Positions 52,495-62,123 of a stretch of 64,000 bases of DNA are shown here, piece by piece; within the stretch, counting starts at the first letter, position 1, and each line of letters starts with the position of its first letter. This stretch comes from Acetobacterium sp965140355. GTDB taxonomy: Bacteria > Bacillota > Clostridia > Eubacteriales > Eubacteriaceae. Under the pieces are notes generated by a model. That model did not search any database and was not told where the DNA came from. It saw only the letters and a list, made by a program, of their open reading frames with translations. The DNA lies in assembly GCA_965140355.1 (NCBI GenBank), contig OZ223191.1:62001-126000 (forward strand), given 5' to 3'. The position numbers and the translations under genes are program-made.

Positions 52495-55116
52495 ATGAAA
52501 TGGTTTTATAATTTGAAAATTGGCAGAAAAATACTTTTGGGATATTTTATCGTTGCGGCAATCGCCGGCGGGATTGGGGTAATGGGACTTGCGGGAATCC
52601 AGAGAATCAGTGAACAAGATGTTTATCTTTATCAGAAAATGGCTAAACCGCTGGGGGAGCTAGTTTATATTGTTGATGCTTTTCAGAATATTTCAGTAAA
52701 AATAGAAGATTTGATTTGGGCGGCAACACCTGAAGAAATTGATACTCTTGAAACAGAAATTTTGCGGAGTAATGCAAAATTTGATTCAAATCTTAAAACG
52801 TTTGAAACGACGTTGAAATCGCCGGAGGCAATTCAAATTGCCGACGAAACTTATTTACTAAAAGATGATTATGATAAAAAAATTGAAGCAATCATTGCTT
52901 TAGTGAAAGTTGGAAAGCGAACAGAAGCGACAGAGATGATGAATAGTGAAGAATTTGAAACAATTCGTAATAAAATTGAAGAGCATTATCGGCAGATGAT
53001 GGAGATTAAAATTAAAATAGTTGAAGATACAGCAGCCAGTAACGTGATGATTGCTGAGACTTCTACGATAATAACAGTGGTTTTGCTGATTTTGGGATTG
53101 GTGCTTTCATTACTATTGAGTTTGTTTATTACCGGCTCGATTACTAGGCCGGTGGTAAAAATAAAAACGATGATTAAAGAAATGAGCATGGGACATTTGG
53201 GGATGCGGCTTCATATGAATGTCACTGACGAGATTGGGGAAATGGCGACTGCCATGGATAATTTTGCAGATAATCTCCAAAATACGGTGATTCAAACGAT
53301 GCATCAAATTTCGGCGGGAAATGTAGCGATTAATATTGAACCCGTCGACGAAATGGATGAAATTACACCGGCGCTGATACAAACAATAAAAACGGTCAGA
53401 GCACTGATTAATGAATCGGTGAGGTTATCTGATGCAGCAGTAGCAGGACGATTGGAGGTCAGGGGAAATGAGGAAAACTTTGAGGGTGGTTTTAAAGAAA
53501 TTTTAGTTGGTTTTAATCATACGATTGATGCGCTTGTAACACCTCTGAATGTAGCCGCGGATTGTGTTGATCAAATTGGTAAAGGGATTATTCCCAATAA
53601 AATTAGCAATAATTATCAGGGTGATTTTGAAACCTTTAAAAATAGTATCAATGCCTGTATTGATGGATTAGGCGCTCTGCAGGAAGGGCATGAAGTGCTT
53701 GGACTAATGAATCAAAATGATTTCACACAAGCTGTGAAGGGAAAATATTTGGGGATTTATGCGGAAATCGCTGCATCAATTAATGGTATCCGGCGGTTGT
53801 TGTTGAGTATTACAAAAATTGCGGGGCATATCCGTAATGGTGACCTAAGTGATTTAGAGGGACTTAAACAGGAAGGCAAACGCAGTCAGAATGATCATTT
53901 GATTCCAACATTGGTCGAAATGATGGAAAATATTTATATGTTGGTCGGTGAAACAGAAACGATGGCACAAATCGCGGTTGAAGGTAATTTAAGTCATCGT
54001 GGCGATAGCAGTAAATTCAGCGGTGAATATGCGCTGATGATTGACGGTTTTAATCAGACTTTAGATGCTGTCATCGAACCGATTAAAGAGGCATCAATGG
54101 TTTTGCAGGAGCTGGCTCAAGGTAATCTGCAGATAATGGTAATGGGCGAATATAACGGCGATCATGCAAAAATAAAAAAAGATCTAAACCAAACCATTAT
54201 TTCATTAGAAGGGTATGTTAGAAAAATTACCGAAACCTTGGAAGCAATGGGACAAGGCAAACTTAATCAGGAAATTACTTCAGAATTCAGCGGAGATTTT
54301 TCAAATATCAAGAAATCCCTAAATGAGATCAATCAAAGACTCAGCACGACCCTTTCCGATATCAATACAGTGGCTACCCAGGTTGAAAATGAGGCGACGC
54401 AAATTTCTGACACCGGTCAGGCATTAGCCCAGGCCACAACGGAACAAGCCAGTTCGATTGAAGAATTAACAGCATCGATTGAGGAAGTGGCCGATGATAC
54501 AAAATATAATGCGAAACGATCAAAAGAAGCCAATGAAATGGTGATTGCGGTTAGTAAAAACGTCGAAGTTGGCAATGCAAAAATGCAGCAAATGATTACC
54601 GCAATGGTTGAAATTAATGAGTCATCAAATGATATTTCGAAAATTATCAAGGTAATTGATAATATTGCTTTTCAAACCAATGTGTTGGCATTAAATGCCG
54701 CTGTGGAAGCGGCTCGTGCGGGACAACATGGCAAAGGGTTTGCCGTGGTTGCTCAGGAAGTGAGACATTTGTCAGAACTTAGTAGTAACGCTGTAAGAGA
54801 AACAACCGAATTGATTGAAAGATCGTTTGATAAAGTTGAAATGGGTACAAAAGCAGCGGATGATACGGGTGAAAGTTTGAAAGCAATTTCCTCTGAAATT
54901 GAAAAAGTCAGTGATCTTTTGGCTGCAATTGCTCAAGCATCAAATGATCAGGCTAATGAAATTGAACAAATTAATCAGGGGATCGAACAGGTTTCCAGAG
55001 TCGTTCAAAATAATTCGGCGACAGCAGAGCAAAGTGCCGCCGCCAGCGAAGAACTATCAGGCCAGGCTCAAATCCTCAAGCACATGATTGGTGCTTTCGA
55101 AATACGAGAACTGTGA
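52495..55116 (+). CDS. Methyl-accepting chemotaxis protein with multiple HAMP-like modules
   Basis: An 873-residue chemoreceptor. TM1 (about 13-34) and TM2 (about 183-206) flank a 4HB-type periplasmic sensor (about 35-182). A HAMP domain (about 207-260) follows. Then comes a long cytoplasmic stretch (about 260-590) with repeated HAMP/PAS-like segments (ISAGNVAINIEPVDEMDE, AQGNLQIMVMGEYNGDHAKIK, GQGKLNQEITSEFSGDFSNIK). The signalling domain (about 600-873) has the hairpin tip DNIAFQTNVLALNAAVEAARAG. It would feed CheA/CheW for taxis. The ligand is unknown. No CheR tether is present. A structured repeat lies just downstream. Confidence 0.93.
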   Translation: MKWFYNLKIGRKILLGYFIVAAIAGGIGVMGLAGIQRISEQDVYLYQKMAKPLGELVYIVDAFQNISVKIEDLIWAATPEEIDTLETEILRSNAKFDSNLKTFETTLKSPEAIQIADETYLLKDDYDKKIEAIIALVKVGKRTEATEMMNSEEFETIRNKIEEHYRQMMEIKIKIVEDTAASNVMIAETSTIITVVLLILGLVLSLLLSLFITGSITRPVVKIKTMIKEMSMGHLGMRLHMNVTDEIGEMATAMDNFADNLQNTVIQTMHQISAGNVAINIEPVDEMDEITPALIQTIKTVRALINESVRLSDAAVAGRLEVRGNEENFEGGFKEILVGFNHTIDALVTPLNVAADCVDQIGKGIIPNKISNNYQGDFETFKNSINACIDGLGALQEGHEVLGLMNQNDFTQAVKGKYLGIYAEIAASINGIRRLLLSITKIAGHIRNGDLSDLEGLKQEGKRSQNDHLIPTLVEMMENIYMLVGETETMAQIAVEGNLSHRGDSSKFSGEYALMIDGFNQTLDAVIEPIKEASMVLQELAQGNLQIMVMGEYNGDHAKIKKDLNQTIISLEGYVRKITETLEAMGQGKLNQEITSEFSGDFSNIKKSLNEINQRLSTTLSDINTVATQVENEATQISDTGQALAQATTEQASSIEELTASIEEVADDTKYNAKRSKEANEMVIAVSKNVEVGNAKMQQMITAMVEINESSNDISKIIKVIDNIAFQTNVLALNAAVEAARAGQHGKGFAVVAQEVRHLSELSSNAVRETTELIERSFDKVEMGTKAADDTGESLKAISSEIEKVSDLLAAIAQASNDQANEIEQINQGIEQVSRVVQNNSATAEQSAAASEELSGQAQILKHMIGAFEIREL

Positions 55117-55118
55117 TG

Positions 55119-55334
55119 AGAACCGCAATTGAGGTTCTTCAGACTGTCAAAAAAGATAACGTAGAACCGACAATTGTTAGATCACGTTGTGTGCCTTAAG
55201 GCGAACAGTTGCCACGAAAAAGCTTTTTTTAACCAAACTTTAATTGCAACTGGACGAATTGCGTGCATGCAACAGATTAACAATTGGCCGATCTGGTAAT
55301 TTATTGACAACCTTAGAACCTCAATTGAGGTTCT
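55119..55334. repeat. Structured repeat element, copy 2, inside a duplicated terminator
   Basis: A ~176-bp element (55139-55314) homologous to that at 23919-24092: GACTGTCAAAAAAGATAAC start, nested ACCGACAATTGTT / AACAATTGG and CAGTTGC/GCAACTG pairings, TTGACAAC end. It is flanked by a 20-bp near-perfect direct repeat, which is itself the terminator hairpin: AGAACCGCAATTGAGGTTCT at 55119-55138 and the perfect palindrome AGAACCTCAATTGAGGTTCT at 55315-55334, the latter followed by T5. The original chemoreceptor terminator is probably the right copy. Confidence 0.82.
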
Positions 55335-55348
55335 TTTTGTTTTAAGGC

Positions 55349-55398
55349 TTGACAATTATTTAAAGTTGATTTATTGTATTATATAAGTAATACAATAA
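55349..55398 (+). promoter_or_regulatory. Promoter and GntR-type operator of the ytr-like operon
   Basis: TTGACA at 55349-55354 is followed 17 bp later by TATTGT (55372-55377). An 11-bp perfect dyad, TTATTGTATTA and TAATACAATAA (55371-55398, six-base spacer), overlaps the -10 region and is the expected YtrA-like repressor site. Confidence 0.78.
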
Positions 55399-55419
55399 TA
55401 CAAAAACAAGGAGGCCAGA

Positions 55420-55788
55420 ATGAACTGGTACATCGATTCCGACCGACCCATCTATAAGCAGTTGGTGGAACAAATAGAATTACGAATTGTCTCGGGTGTT
55501 TATGCACCTGGTGATAAACTTGAATCGGTTCGCGAGTTAGCTATGGATGCCGGTGTAAATCCCAACACGATGCAAAAATCGTTAGCTGAACTGGAACGGA
55601 TGGGGCTTGTGTTTGCACAAAGAACCAGTGGTCGATTTATTACGGAGGATTTAAAAGTGATTGAGGAAGCAAAAAAAACGATAGCAGTTCACGAAATTGA
55701 TGCATTTTTAGAAAAAATGAAAAAACTGGGTTTGACTAAGCCTGAGATATTAGCATTAATGGAAAAAACTGAAGAAGAGGAAAACTAA
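55420..55788 (+). CDS. YtrA-like GntR-family regulator
   Basis: A 122-residue short GntR protein: winged helix (about 10-75: PIYKQLVEQIELRIVSGVYAPGDKLESVRELAMDAGVNPNTMQKSLAELE) plus a small C-terminal helical part without a ligand domain, as in the YtrA subfamily. It heads an operon of two ATPase/permease pairs and likely represses it through the dyad in its promoter. AAGGAGG precedes the ATG. Confidence 0.94.
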   Translation: MNWYIDSDRPIYKQLVEQIELRIVSGVYAPGDKLESVRELAMDAGVNPNTMQKSLAELERMGLVFAQRTSGRFITEDLKVIEEAKKTIAVHEIDAFLEKMKKLGLTKPEILALMEKTEEEEN

Positions 55789-55789
55789 G

Positions 55790-56485
55790 ATGAGCATACT
55801 AAACGCTAAAAATCTGACCAAAAAGTTTGGTAAAAAGACGGCCTTATCGCAAGTTGATTTAGAGATTCCCAGAGGACGGATCATTGGTTTACTGGGGCCA
55901 AACGGCAGCGGTAAAAGCACCTTTATAAAAATAGCAACCGGTTTACTGGTTCCAACTGCCGGGGAGATTACCATTGACGGAGTGGCTCCGGGGGTTCATA
56001 CTAAAAATATAACATCTTATTTATCCGAACAAACATATCTGAATTCATGGATGAAAGTTAATGATGTCATCGCTTTTTTTGAAGACTTTTATGAAGATTT
56101 TAATCGAATTAAAGCTGAAAATATGCTAAAGGATTTAAATATTAGTCCTGAAGAACGGCTCAAAACGATGTCAAAAGGAACAAAAGAAAAGGTTCAATTG
56201 ATTCTTGTTATGAGTCGTTCAGCACAGCTTTATCTGCTTGATGAACCTATCGGTGGGGTTGATCCGGCGGCTCGCGATTATATCCTCAATACTATTATCA
56301 CCAATTATCAAGAAAATGCCTCAGTTATTATTTCAACGCACTTGATTGCTGACATTGAACAAATACTGGATGATATTATTTTTATCTCAAACGGTGAAAT
56401 TACACTGACATCTTCAGTCGATGAAGTGCGGGAAAAATACAATAAATCTGTTGATGGATTATTCAGGGAGGTATTCAAATGTTAA
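55790..56485 (+). CDS. YtrB-like ABC ATPase
   Basis: A 231-residue ATPase. Walker A is GPNGSGKST (about 36-44). The signature region is degenerate, MSKGTKEKV instead of LSGGQ, which is usual for YtrB/bacitracin-type ATPases. Walker B is LYLLDEPIGGVD and the H-loop STHL. It starts two bases after the GntR stop and ends overlapping the permease gene. It probably drives the partner membrane protein in envelope-stress export. Confidence 0.92.
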   Translation: MSILNAKNLTKKFGKKTALSQVDLEIPRGRIIGLLGPNGSGKSTFIKIATGLLVPTAGEITIDGVAPGVHTKNITSYLSEQTYLNSWMKVNDVIAFFEDFYEDFNRIKAENMLKDLNISPEERLKTMSKGTKEKVQLILVMSRSAQLYLLDEPIGGVDPAARDYILNTIITNYQENASVIISTHLIADIEQILDDIIFISNGEITLTSSVDEVREKYNKSVDGLFREVFKC

Positions 56486-57303
56486 TAAAGTTGCTAAAAA
56501 ATGAATTGAAGGCTACCAAGAGAGTGTTTTTACCCTTATATGGGGCATTACTCATTTTAACAATTGTTACTAAACTTGTTTTAAGTTTTGGAGCACCGGA
56601 TTTTTTCTCTGATAGTGTTGCTTCCAACCCGGTGGCAGAAGTTATTTTAGGTATTTGTTTTACATTGTATTTTATTTTTATTATCGCCTTATCTGTGATG
56701 ACGTTAGTTATTATTATTCAGCGATTTTATAAAAATCTGTTTACCGATGAAGGTTATCTTATGTTCAGTCTGCCAGTTAAGACTTGGGAGTTGGTTTTGT
56801 CTAAATTACTAATCGGACTGATGTGGTCAATTATTTGTACACTAATCTATGCGGTTACTTTTTTTATTTTTTCATTAGGTACTTTTACGATGTTGGATTT
56901 TTTCCAAACTATCAATGGCGCTTATACTGATTTTTATAATACGTTTGGAATGAATCTTAATACGATCATTTTCGAAGCAATGCTGCTTGTTTTTGTCAGT
57001 ACGATTGCTTCAATTCTGATGATTTATGCATCCATTGCGATTGGACAGATGTTTAGGAAACACCGGATTATCGCATCTTTTGGTGCTTATATTGTGATTA
57101 CCATCTTGTTGCAGATAATCGGATCAATAGTGATGAGTATTCTAGCGATTGGTAATCTGGAGGACTTTGCTACAGAAGGTCCTGAAATGATGCAGATATT
57201 ATCTTTGTTTATTAACGTCTCAACTTTGACTTATGTTATTTTATGCGGTGTTTTTTATTATATAACGCAATATATTATGAAAAATCACTTAAATCTTGAA
57301 TAA
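56479..57303 (+). CDS. ABC transporter permease (YtrC/D-like)
   Basis: A 274-residue protein with six hydrophobic helices (about 18-38, 58-82, 105-132, 160-183, 193-217 and 240-262). It overlaps the ATPase gene by seven bases, so translation is coupled. Between helices the motif TDEGYLMFSLPV, seen in many Firmicutes permeases of this type, is present. Substrate unknown. Confidence 0.88.
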   Translation: MLIKLLKNELKATKRVFLPLYGALLILTIVTKLVLSFGAPDFFSDSVASNPVAEVILGICFTLYFIFIIALSVMTLVIIIQRFYKNLFTDEGYLMFSLPVKTWELVLSKLLIGLMWSIICTLIYAVTFFIFSLGTFTMLDFFQTINGAYTDFYNTFGMNLNTIIFEAMLLVFVSTIASILMIYASIAIGQMFRKHRIIASFGAYIVITILLQIIGSIVMSILAIGNLEDFATEGPEMMQILSLFINVSTLTYVILCGVFYYITQYIMKNHLNLE

Positions 57304-57376
57304 ATATTAACGCGATTATGTTATAATAATAAGCAACATTATATTAAATAAATCCTATTGAGATGAGGGGGTGAAA

Positions 57377-58060
57377 TTGATTTTTATACAAGTAAGAGAT
57401 TTGAAAAAAGACTTTAAACTGGGAAAAACAGATATTAATATTTTAAAAGGGATTAATCTTGATATTGAACAAGGCGAAATGGTAGCATTACTTGGCCCTT
57501 CCGGATCAGGAAAATCTACTTTTTTAAATGTTTTGGGGGGATTGGTTCCACCAACATCAGGCGAAATTATGATCCGCGATTATCGGATCAGCGACATGAC
57601 TGAAAATCAATTATGCTTATTTAGACGCGAGCATTTAGGCTTTATTTTCCAATCCTATAATCTTATTTCCACGATGACGGCAATGGAAAATGTTGCTTTA
57701 GCACTTACTTTTGCCGGCGTCAAAAAGGAAATCAGGAAAGAACGGGCAATTGAAGCGTTGGAGGTCGTCGGTCTGGTCGAACGGATGGACCATAAACCGA
57801 GTGAATTATCCGGTGGTCAGCAGCAACGGGTCAGTATTGCCAGAGCTTTGGTCAATCATCCGGAAATCATCCTTGCCGATGAACCGACCGGAAATCTTGA
57901 TTCAAAGACAAGTGAGGATATTATGGATATGATTAGTCGTTTGAATCGGGAGGACAATCAGACTTTTGTCATTGTTACCCATGATCCGGAAGCCGCTAAA
58001 TATTGCTCGAAGGTTATCCATATGCGCGATGGTGTGATTGAACGTTCGGTCAATCAATAA
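57377..58060 (+). CDS. MacB/YtrE-like ABC ATPase
   Basis: A 227-residue ATPase of the MacB class. Walker A is GPSGSGKST (about 38-46), then HLGFIFQSYNLISTMTAMENV, signature LSGGQQQR (about 138-145), Walker B ILADEPTGNLD and H-loop VTHD. The start is most likely TTG 57377, six bases after AGGGGG; a GTG at 57371 touches the same site and is a poorer choice. A TATAAT at about 57321 may add a promoter. It works with the FtsX-like permease two genes on. Confidence 0.92.
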   Translation: MIFIQVRDLKKDFKLGKTDINILKGINLDIEQGEMVALLGPSGSGKSTFLNVLGGLVPPTSGEIMIRDYRISDMTENQLCLFRREHLGFIFQSYNLISTMTAMENVALALTFAGVKKEIRKERAIEALEVVGLVERMDHKPSELSGGQQQRVSIARALVNHPEIILADEPTGNLDSKTSEDIMDMISRLNREDNQTFVIVTHDPEAAKYCSKVIHMRDGVIERSVNQ

Positions 58061-58087
58061 AAATTAAAATAAATAGGAGTTGAGAAA

Positions 58088-58972
58088 ATGGAGAAAAAGA
58101 TGAAACAAAAAAGCATATCAAAAAAAATCTTTAAAACAATAATGCCGCTATTAATGGCGGTCCTATTGACGTTATCGCTGACACCGGGAGTTTTAGCCGC
58201 ACCGGAGCAGCCATTGCTTCAAATCAGTTCAGTAACCTTTGATCCGGTGACTGTTTCTCCGGGGAAAGAATTCAAAATGCTAATCAGCTTAACGAACCAT
58301 GGCGATTATAATGCTCGTAATGTGACGTTAGATGTTTTATCGCAGTCAGGTGCTGATGATTTAGGCGTATTCTCAATGGTTGGCAGCGGAAGCCATTTTT
58401 ATTTGGAAGAAATTCCTTCGGAGGAAAGTGCTACTATTGAGATTCCAATGGTGACTTCACCGAATGCTGAAGCAAAAAATTACAACCTGAACCTGCAACT
58501 TAATTGTGAAACATGGGGAGGAGAGACGTATAATTTTACCGAAACAGTTGGTGTTGTTATTAATGAAAGTGATTCAATGTCTATTATTGCTCCCGACCGT
58601 GTCGTTTTACAAGAAAATGATAAGGGAGTAACACCCGTGGAATTTGAAATTGCTAATTTCGGTTCCAATCCGGTGCGCGGAGTGCAGCTTAGTATTTCCG
58701 GAGATGGGTTGACTTTTTCAAAAAGTTACGAATATTATGGAACTTATGAAAAAGATGATAGCGACAATTTTTCGACAGATGTAACAACCACTGATAAGGG
58801 TGAATTTCCCGGGAAAATAACCCTTAAGTATATGGATAGTTTTAATAACGAACGGACGATTGAAAAAAATATTACCATCGTTTCTGAAGAAGCAACGGTT
58901 CAAACCACTGATAAAAGTGATGAAAATCCCTTTCAGAAATTTCTTCGCATGGTCTTTGGAATTGGCGCATAG
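58088..58972 (+). CDS. Secreted CARDB/COG1361-like partner of the MacB-type exporter
   Basis: A 294-residue exported protein: signal peptide about 1-38, then two immunoglobulin-like beta domains (about 42-155 and 160-265) with the NHGDYNARNVTLDV pattern typical of CARDB/COG1361 domains. A short hydrophobic C-terminal end (FLRMVFGIGA) may touch the membrane. It lies between the ATPase and permease genes of one transporter, which suggests an extracytoplasmic subunit in place of a MacA-like adaptor. AGGAG precedes the ATG. Confidence 0.82.
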   Translation: MEKKMKQKSISKKIFKTIMPLLMAVLLTLSLTPGVLAAPEQPLLQISSVTFDPVTVSPGKEFKMLISLTNHGDYNARNVTLDVLSQSGADDLGVFSMVGSGSHFYLEEIPSEESATIEIPMVTSPNAEAKNYNLNLQLNCETWGGETYNFTETVGVVINESDSMSIIAPDRVVLQENDKGVTPVEFEIANFGSNPVRGVQLSISGDGLTFSKSYEYYGTYEKDDSDNFSTDVTTTDKGEFPGKITLKYMDSFNNERTIEKNITIVSEEATVQTTDKSDENPFQKFLRMVFGIGA

Positions 58973-58984
58973 CGAGGTGATGGT

Positions 58985-60280
58985 GTGAATAAGCAAGAAC
59001 TCCTGCGATTATCATGGGAGAATCTCTGGCGGATGAAATTTCGAACCATTCTCACCATCATTGGCGTGGTAATCGGAACAGCCTCGATTATTGTGATGGT
59101 ATCGATTGGAAATGGCGCTCAGAAAAGTATTACTGATGAGTTGTCGGGGATTGGTTCGGTGACAACGCTTCAGGTTTATCAGGATTTGTCATCCTTGGGC
59201 GTGTCCTCGATGAGTGGCGGGAATACAAAGGATAAGTCGATCTTAAATGATGACGCAATTAAAGATTTGAAAAAAATTGATGGTGTTATGGCAGTGACAC
59301 CGGTAGTAAATCTTAGCGGCGGTGAAATCGAAGTTGATCGTGAGCAATATAGTGTATCACTTATGGGTGTTGATTATGGGGTTTTAGATGACATGCGCTA
59401 CGAAACCACCAGTGGTCGAAAACCAGGCACTAACGATGAAAATAGTGTGATCCTCGGTAAGGATGTTTTAACCTCTTATACTTATAGTGGGGCATCGGCT
59501 AAATCTCAAGAAAGCGAAGTAAAACCGGAAGATTTAATTGGCCAGAATATTACTTTGGTAATCAAACGGACAAATGAAAAAGGTGAAGAGGAACAGCGAA
59601 CCCAAAAATTAAGAGTGAGCGGGGTATTGGAATCAACGGGCGGAAATGAAGACTATTCGATTATTTCCAACTATAAATTAGTGACGGAACTAAACGAATG
59701 GCAAACCGGGAAGAAAGTGAATATTAAAAAAACCGGATACTCAGAAGTATTAGTGACAGTTGAAGATTCATCGGTTGTTAATGATGTTACCAGTGAAATT
59801 GAAGGTATGAATTTCACCGTTTTTTCAATGCAGCAGATTTTAGATTCGATGGGTAGTGTTTTTCAGATGCTGCAAATTTTATTAGGCGGTATCGGCGGAG
59901 TGGCATTATTAGTTGCTTGTATTGGGATTGTCAATACAATGACGATGTCTATTTATGAACGGACCAAGGAAATCGGGATTATGAAGGTGATCGGGGCATC
60001 CATTTCGGATATTCGAAATATGTTTATTGCTGAATCGACGATGATTGGATTAATTGGCGGGATGGTCGGTATTATTATCAGTGTAATCTTATCACTGCTG
60101 ATTAATCTGATTGCCGGATTTTTTATTGGTGGTAATGGAAACGTCAATATTTCATACATCACTCCGGGACTGGTAATTTTTGCATTGCTTTTTTCGGCAT
60201 TGGTAGGATTATTATCAGGGGTACGGCCAGCGATCAAGGCCGCCAATCTTAGCTCGTTGGATGCAATCAGAAGTGAGTAA
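58985..60280 (+). CDS. MacB/YtrF-like FtsX-type ABC permease
   Basis: A 431-residue MacB-type permease. An N-terminal helix (about 17-40: FRTILTIIGVVIGTASIIVMVSIGNGA) leads into a MacB periplasmic core domain (about 45-285) and a C-terminal FtsX three-helix block (about 300-425: LVACIGIVNTMTMSIYERTKEIGIMKVIGAS). This type couples ATP hydrolysis to extracytoplasmic conformational change. The GTG start follows GCGAGGTGATG and lies 12 bases after the secreted protein gene. Confidence 0.94.
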   Translation: MNKQELLRLSWENLWRMKFRTILTIIGVVIGTASIIVMVSIGNGAQKSITDELSGIGSVTTLQVYQDLSSLGVSSMSGGNTKDKSILNDDAIKDLKKIDGVMAVTPVVNLSGGEIEVDREQYSVSLMGVDYGVLDDMRYETTSGRKPGTNDENSVILGKDVLTSYTYSGASAKSQESEVKPEDLIGQNITLVIKRTNEKGEEEQRTQKLRVSGVLESTGGNEDYSIISNYKLVTELNEWQTGKKVNIKKTGYSEVLVTVEDSSVVNDVTSEIEGMNFTVFSMQQILDSMGSVFQMLQILLGGIGGVALLVACIGIVNTMTMSIYERTKEIGIMKVIGASISDIRNMFIAESTMIGLIGGMVGIIISVILSLLINLIAGFFIGGNGNVNISYITPGLVIFALLFSALVGLLSGVRPAIKAANLSSLDAIRSE

Positions 60281-60393
60281 ATCGATCATTCTCAATTTAG
60301 CTTAAGTGACAACACGAGTGGGAAAAGATTAACTTGGTGCTGATTTGATTGCAATATAAATTAAAACAGAAATGAAAAGGAGAAAGAGAAGAA

Positions 60394-61011
60394 ATGAATT
60401 ACTTGAATTTATTAATTAATCCAGTGAAATTTTTTAAGCAGGTTGCTGAAAAAGAGAAGGTATCATTGTTAATACCGATTGTGATACTGCTAATCATTGT
60501 CGGCTTGACTGCGGTCCTCGCAGGTGTTCAGGTGAGTACGCTTGATATGCCAGCAGAACAGTTGGGAATGGTAAAAGCTATTGCGATCGGCGGCGGAATT
60601 ATTTCGGTAATAATTGGTTTAGCCATAGCCGTAATGGTTAAAGCGGCGATATTTAATCTGGTCCTAAAAAAAATGGGCGGGGAAGGTTCCTTTAAAATCG
60701 CAGTCTATGTTGTCGGTTTGACTTATTTTCCTAAGATTTTTCAAACGATTTTAAATATTGTGTTTTTTAAGCCAATCGATATAAAAGCGACGGCTGAGAT
60801 GGATTGGGTTGCATTTTTTGCCGGTTTTGTTAATGTTTTTAATATTTGGCAGATTGTGCTGACAATTATTGGACTTGCCGTTGTATACCAGGTTTCTTAC
60901 AAAAAAGCAGCGATTCCAGTTCTGGGGTTTGAGATTGTGTCAGTCGGGTTAACGCTGGGGTCAACACTCCTGGCGCTTAAATCAACGGCCGGTTTATCAA
61001 CGCTGTCATAA
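60394..61011 (+). CDS. Yip1-family membrane protein
   Basis: A 205-residue protein with five predicted helices. The start LNLLINPVKFFKQVAEKEKVSLLIPIVILL matches bacterial Yip1/YIPF-type proteins, as does the short loop KMGGEGSFKIAVYVVGLTYFPKIFQ. Role unknown. It lies 113 bases behind the permease gene and may be its last cotranscribed member. AAAAGGAGAAAGAG precedes the ATG. Confidence 0.82.
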   Translation: MNYLNLLINPVKFFKQVAEKEKVSLLIPIVILLIIVGLTAVLAGVQVSTLDMPAEQLGMVKAIAIGGGIISVIIGLAIAVMVKAAIFNLVLKKMGGEGSFKIAVYVVGLTYFPKIFQTILNIVFFKPIDIKATAEMDWVAFFAGFVNVFNIWQIVLTIIGLAVVYQVSYKKAAIPVLGFEIVSVGLTLGSTLLALKSTAGLSTLS

Positions 61012-61078
61012 TCATAAGTGGAGTTATTTTTTCCTAAAAAACCTGAAACAACGGAATAGATAGTTACAAGGAGGGCGT

Positions 61079-61999
61079 ATGGGAATTGGTATTGATTTAG
61101 GAGGGACGACTGTTAAAGGTGCGGTTGTAAATGATCAAGGCGAAATATTGAATCACCGATCATTTAAAACAGACGGATTGCGGGGTTATCCTAAGGTTCT
61201 GAATGACATAAAGGAATTGATTAAAGAATTGCTTGCACTTTCACCTGGGGAAGAACGTGTGGGGATTGGCATCCCTGGGATTCTTTCAGGTGATGGTAAT
61301 ACCATTGTTTCCTGCCCTAATCTCAATTGGCAAAATATTCCGCTAAAACATGATTTGGAAAGTGAGTTGGCGCTAGAAGTTTTGCTGGTCAACGATGCGA
61401 CAGCCGCCAGTATCGCCGAAGCTGCTTTTGGGAGCACACAAGGACATAAAAATTCGGTGTTGATTACGCTTGGTACCGGTGTTGGTGGCGGTGTAATTTT
61501 AAATAATCGCATTATTTCTGGAGCTCATGGCGTGGCTTCAGAAATCGGTCATCTACTGATGGAAAAAAACTTTTACTCCTGTAGCTGCGGCAAAAATGGC
61601 TGTTTGGAAACATTTGCCTCAGCTACGGCGATTATTAAATATTGTCAAATGCAGCTGGAGCAGGGGCGCAAATCAACACTCCGTACGGTTGCTGGTTTTG
61701 ACGGCAAAGCAATCGTAAATGCCGCCAAAGCAGGAGATCCGTTGGCGGAAGAAGCAGTGCAGCGACTGGCTAAATATTTGGGGTGGGCGATTGCCAATAT
61801 CTGTGGGATTATCGATCCATCAATAATAGCCATTGGCGGGGGATTATCCTATGCCGGGGAATTTTTACTGGAGATAATAAAAATTGAAACAATTAAACGT
61901 TTGACTTATCCCGATATTGCGACGCCTGAAATTGTACTTGCCAGCTTCAGGAATGAAGCAGGGATGATTGGTTGTGCAAATCTTCAGCACTATTTGTAA
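61079..61999 (+). CDS. ROK-family sugar kinase (glucokinase-like)
   Basis: A 306-residue ROK kinase. Landmarks are the phosphate loop GIDLGGTTVKGAVV at the N terminus, VGIGIPGIL, the catalytic VNDATAAS (about 103-110), GTGVGGGVI, and the zinc-binding ROK signature with CSCGKNGCLET (about 167-177). It probably phosphorylates glucose or N-acetylmannosamine-type sugars; glucokinase is the commonest role. CAAGGAGGGCGT precedes the ATG. It has no HTH, so it is an enzyme rather than a repressor. Confidence 0.93.
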   Translation: MGIGIDLGGTTVKGAVVNDQGEILNHRSFKTDGLRGYPKVLNDIKELIKELLALSPGEERVGIGIPGILSGDGNTIVSCPNLNWQNIPLKHDLESELALEVLLVNDATAASIAEAAFGSTQGHKNSVLITLGTGVGGGVILNNRIISGAHGVASEIGHLLMEKNFYSCSCGKNGCLETFASATAIIKYCQMQLEQGRKSTLRTVAGFDGKAIVNAAKAGDPLAEEAVQRLAKYLGWAIANICGIIDPSIIAIGGGLSYAGEFLLEIIKIETIKRLTYPDIATPEIVLASFRNEAGMIGCANLQHYL

Positions 62000-62123
62000 G
62001 GATCGTTTATTTAAATAGAAAAAATGCGAAAAATTTTAAAATAATACAAAAAATATATTGAAATAAAGTCAATAATGATTATAATAGATTTATGTCAAAC
62101 TAAAAAAACAAAGGAGAAACTCA

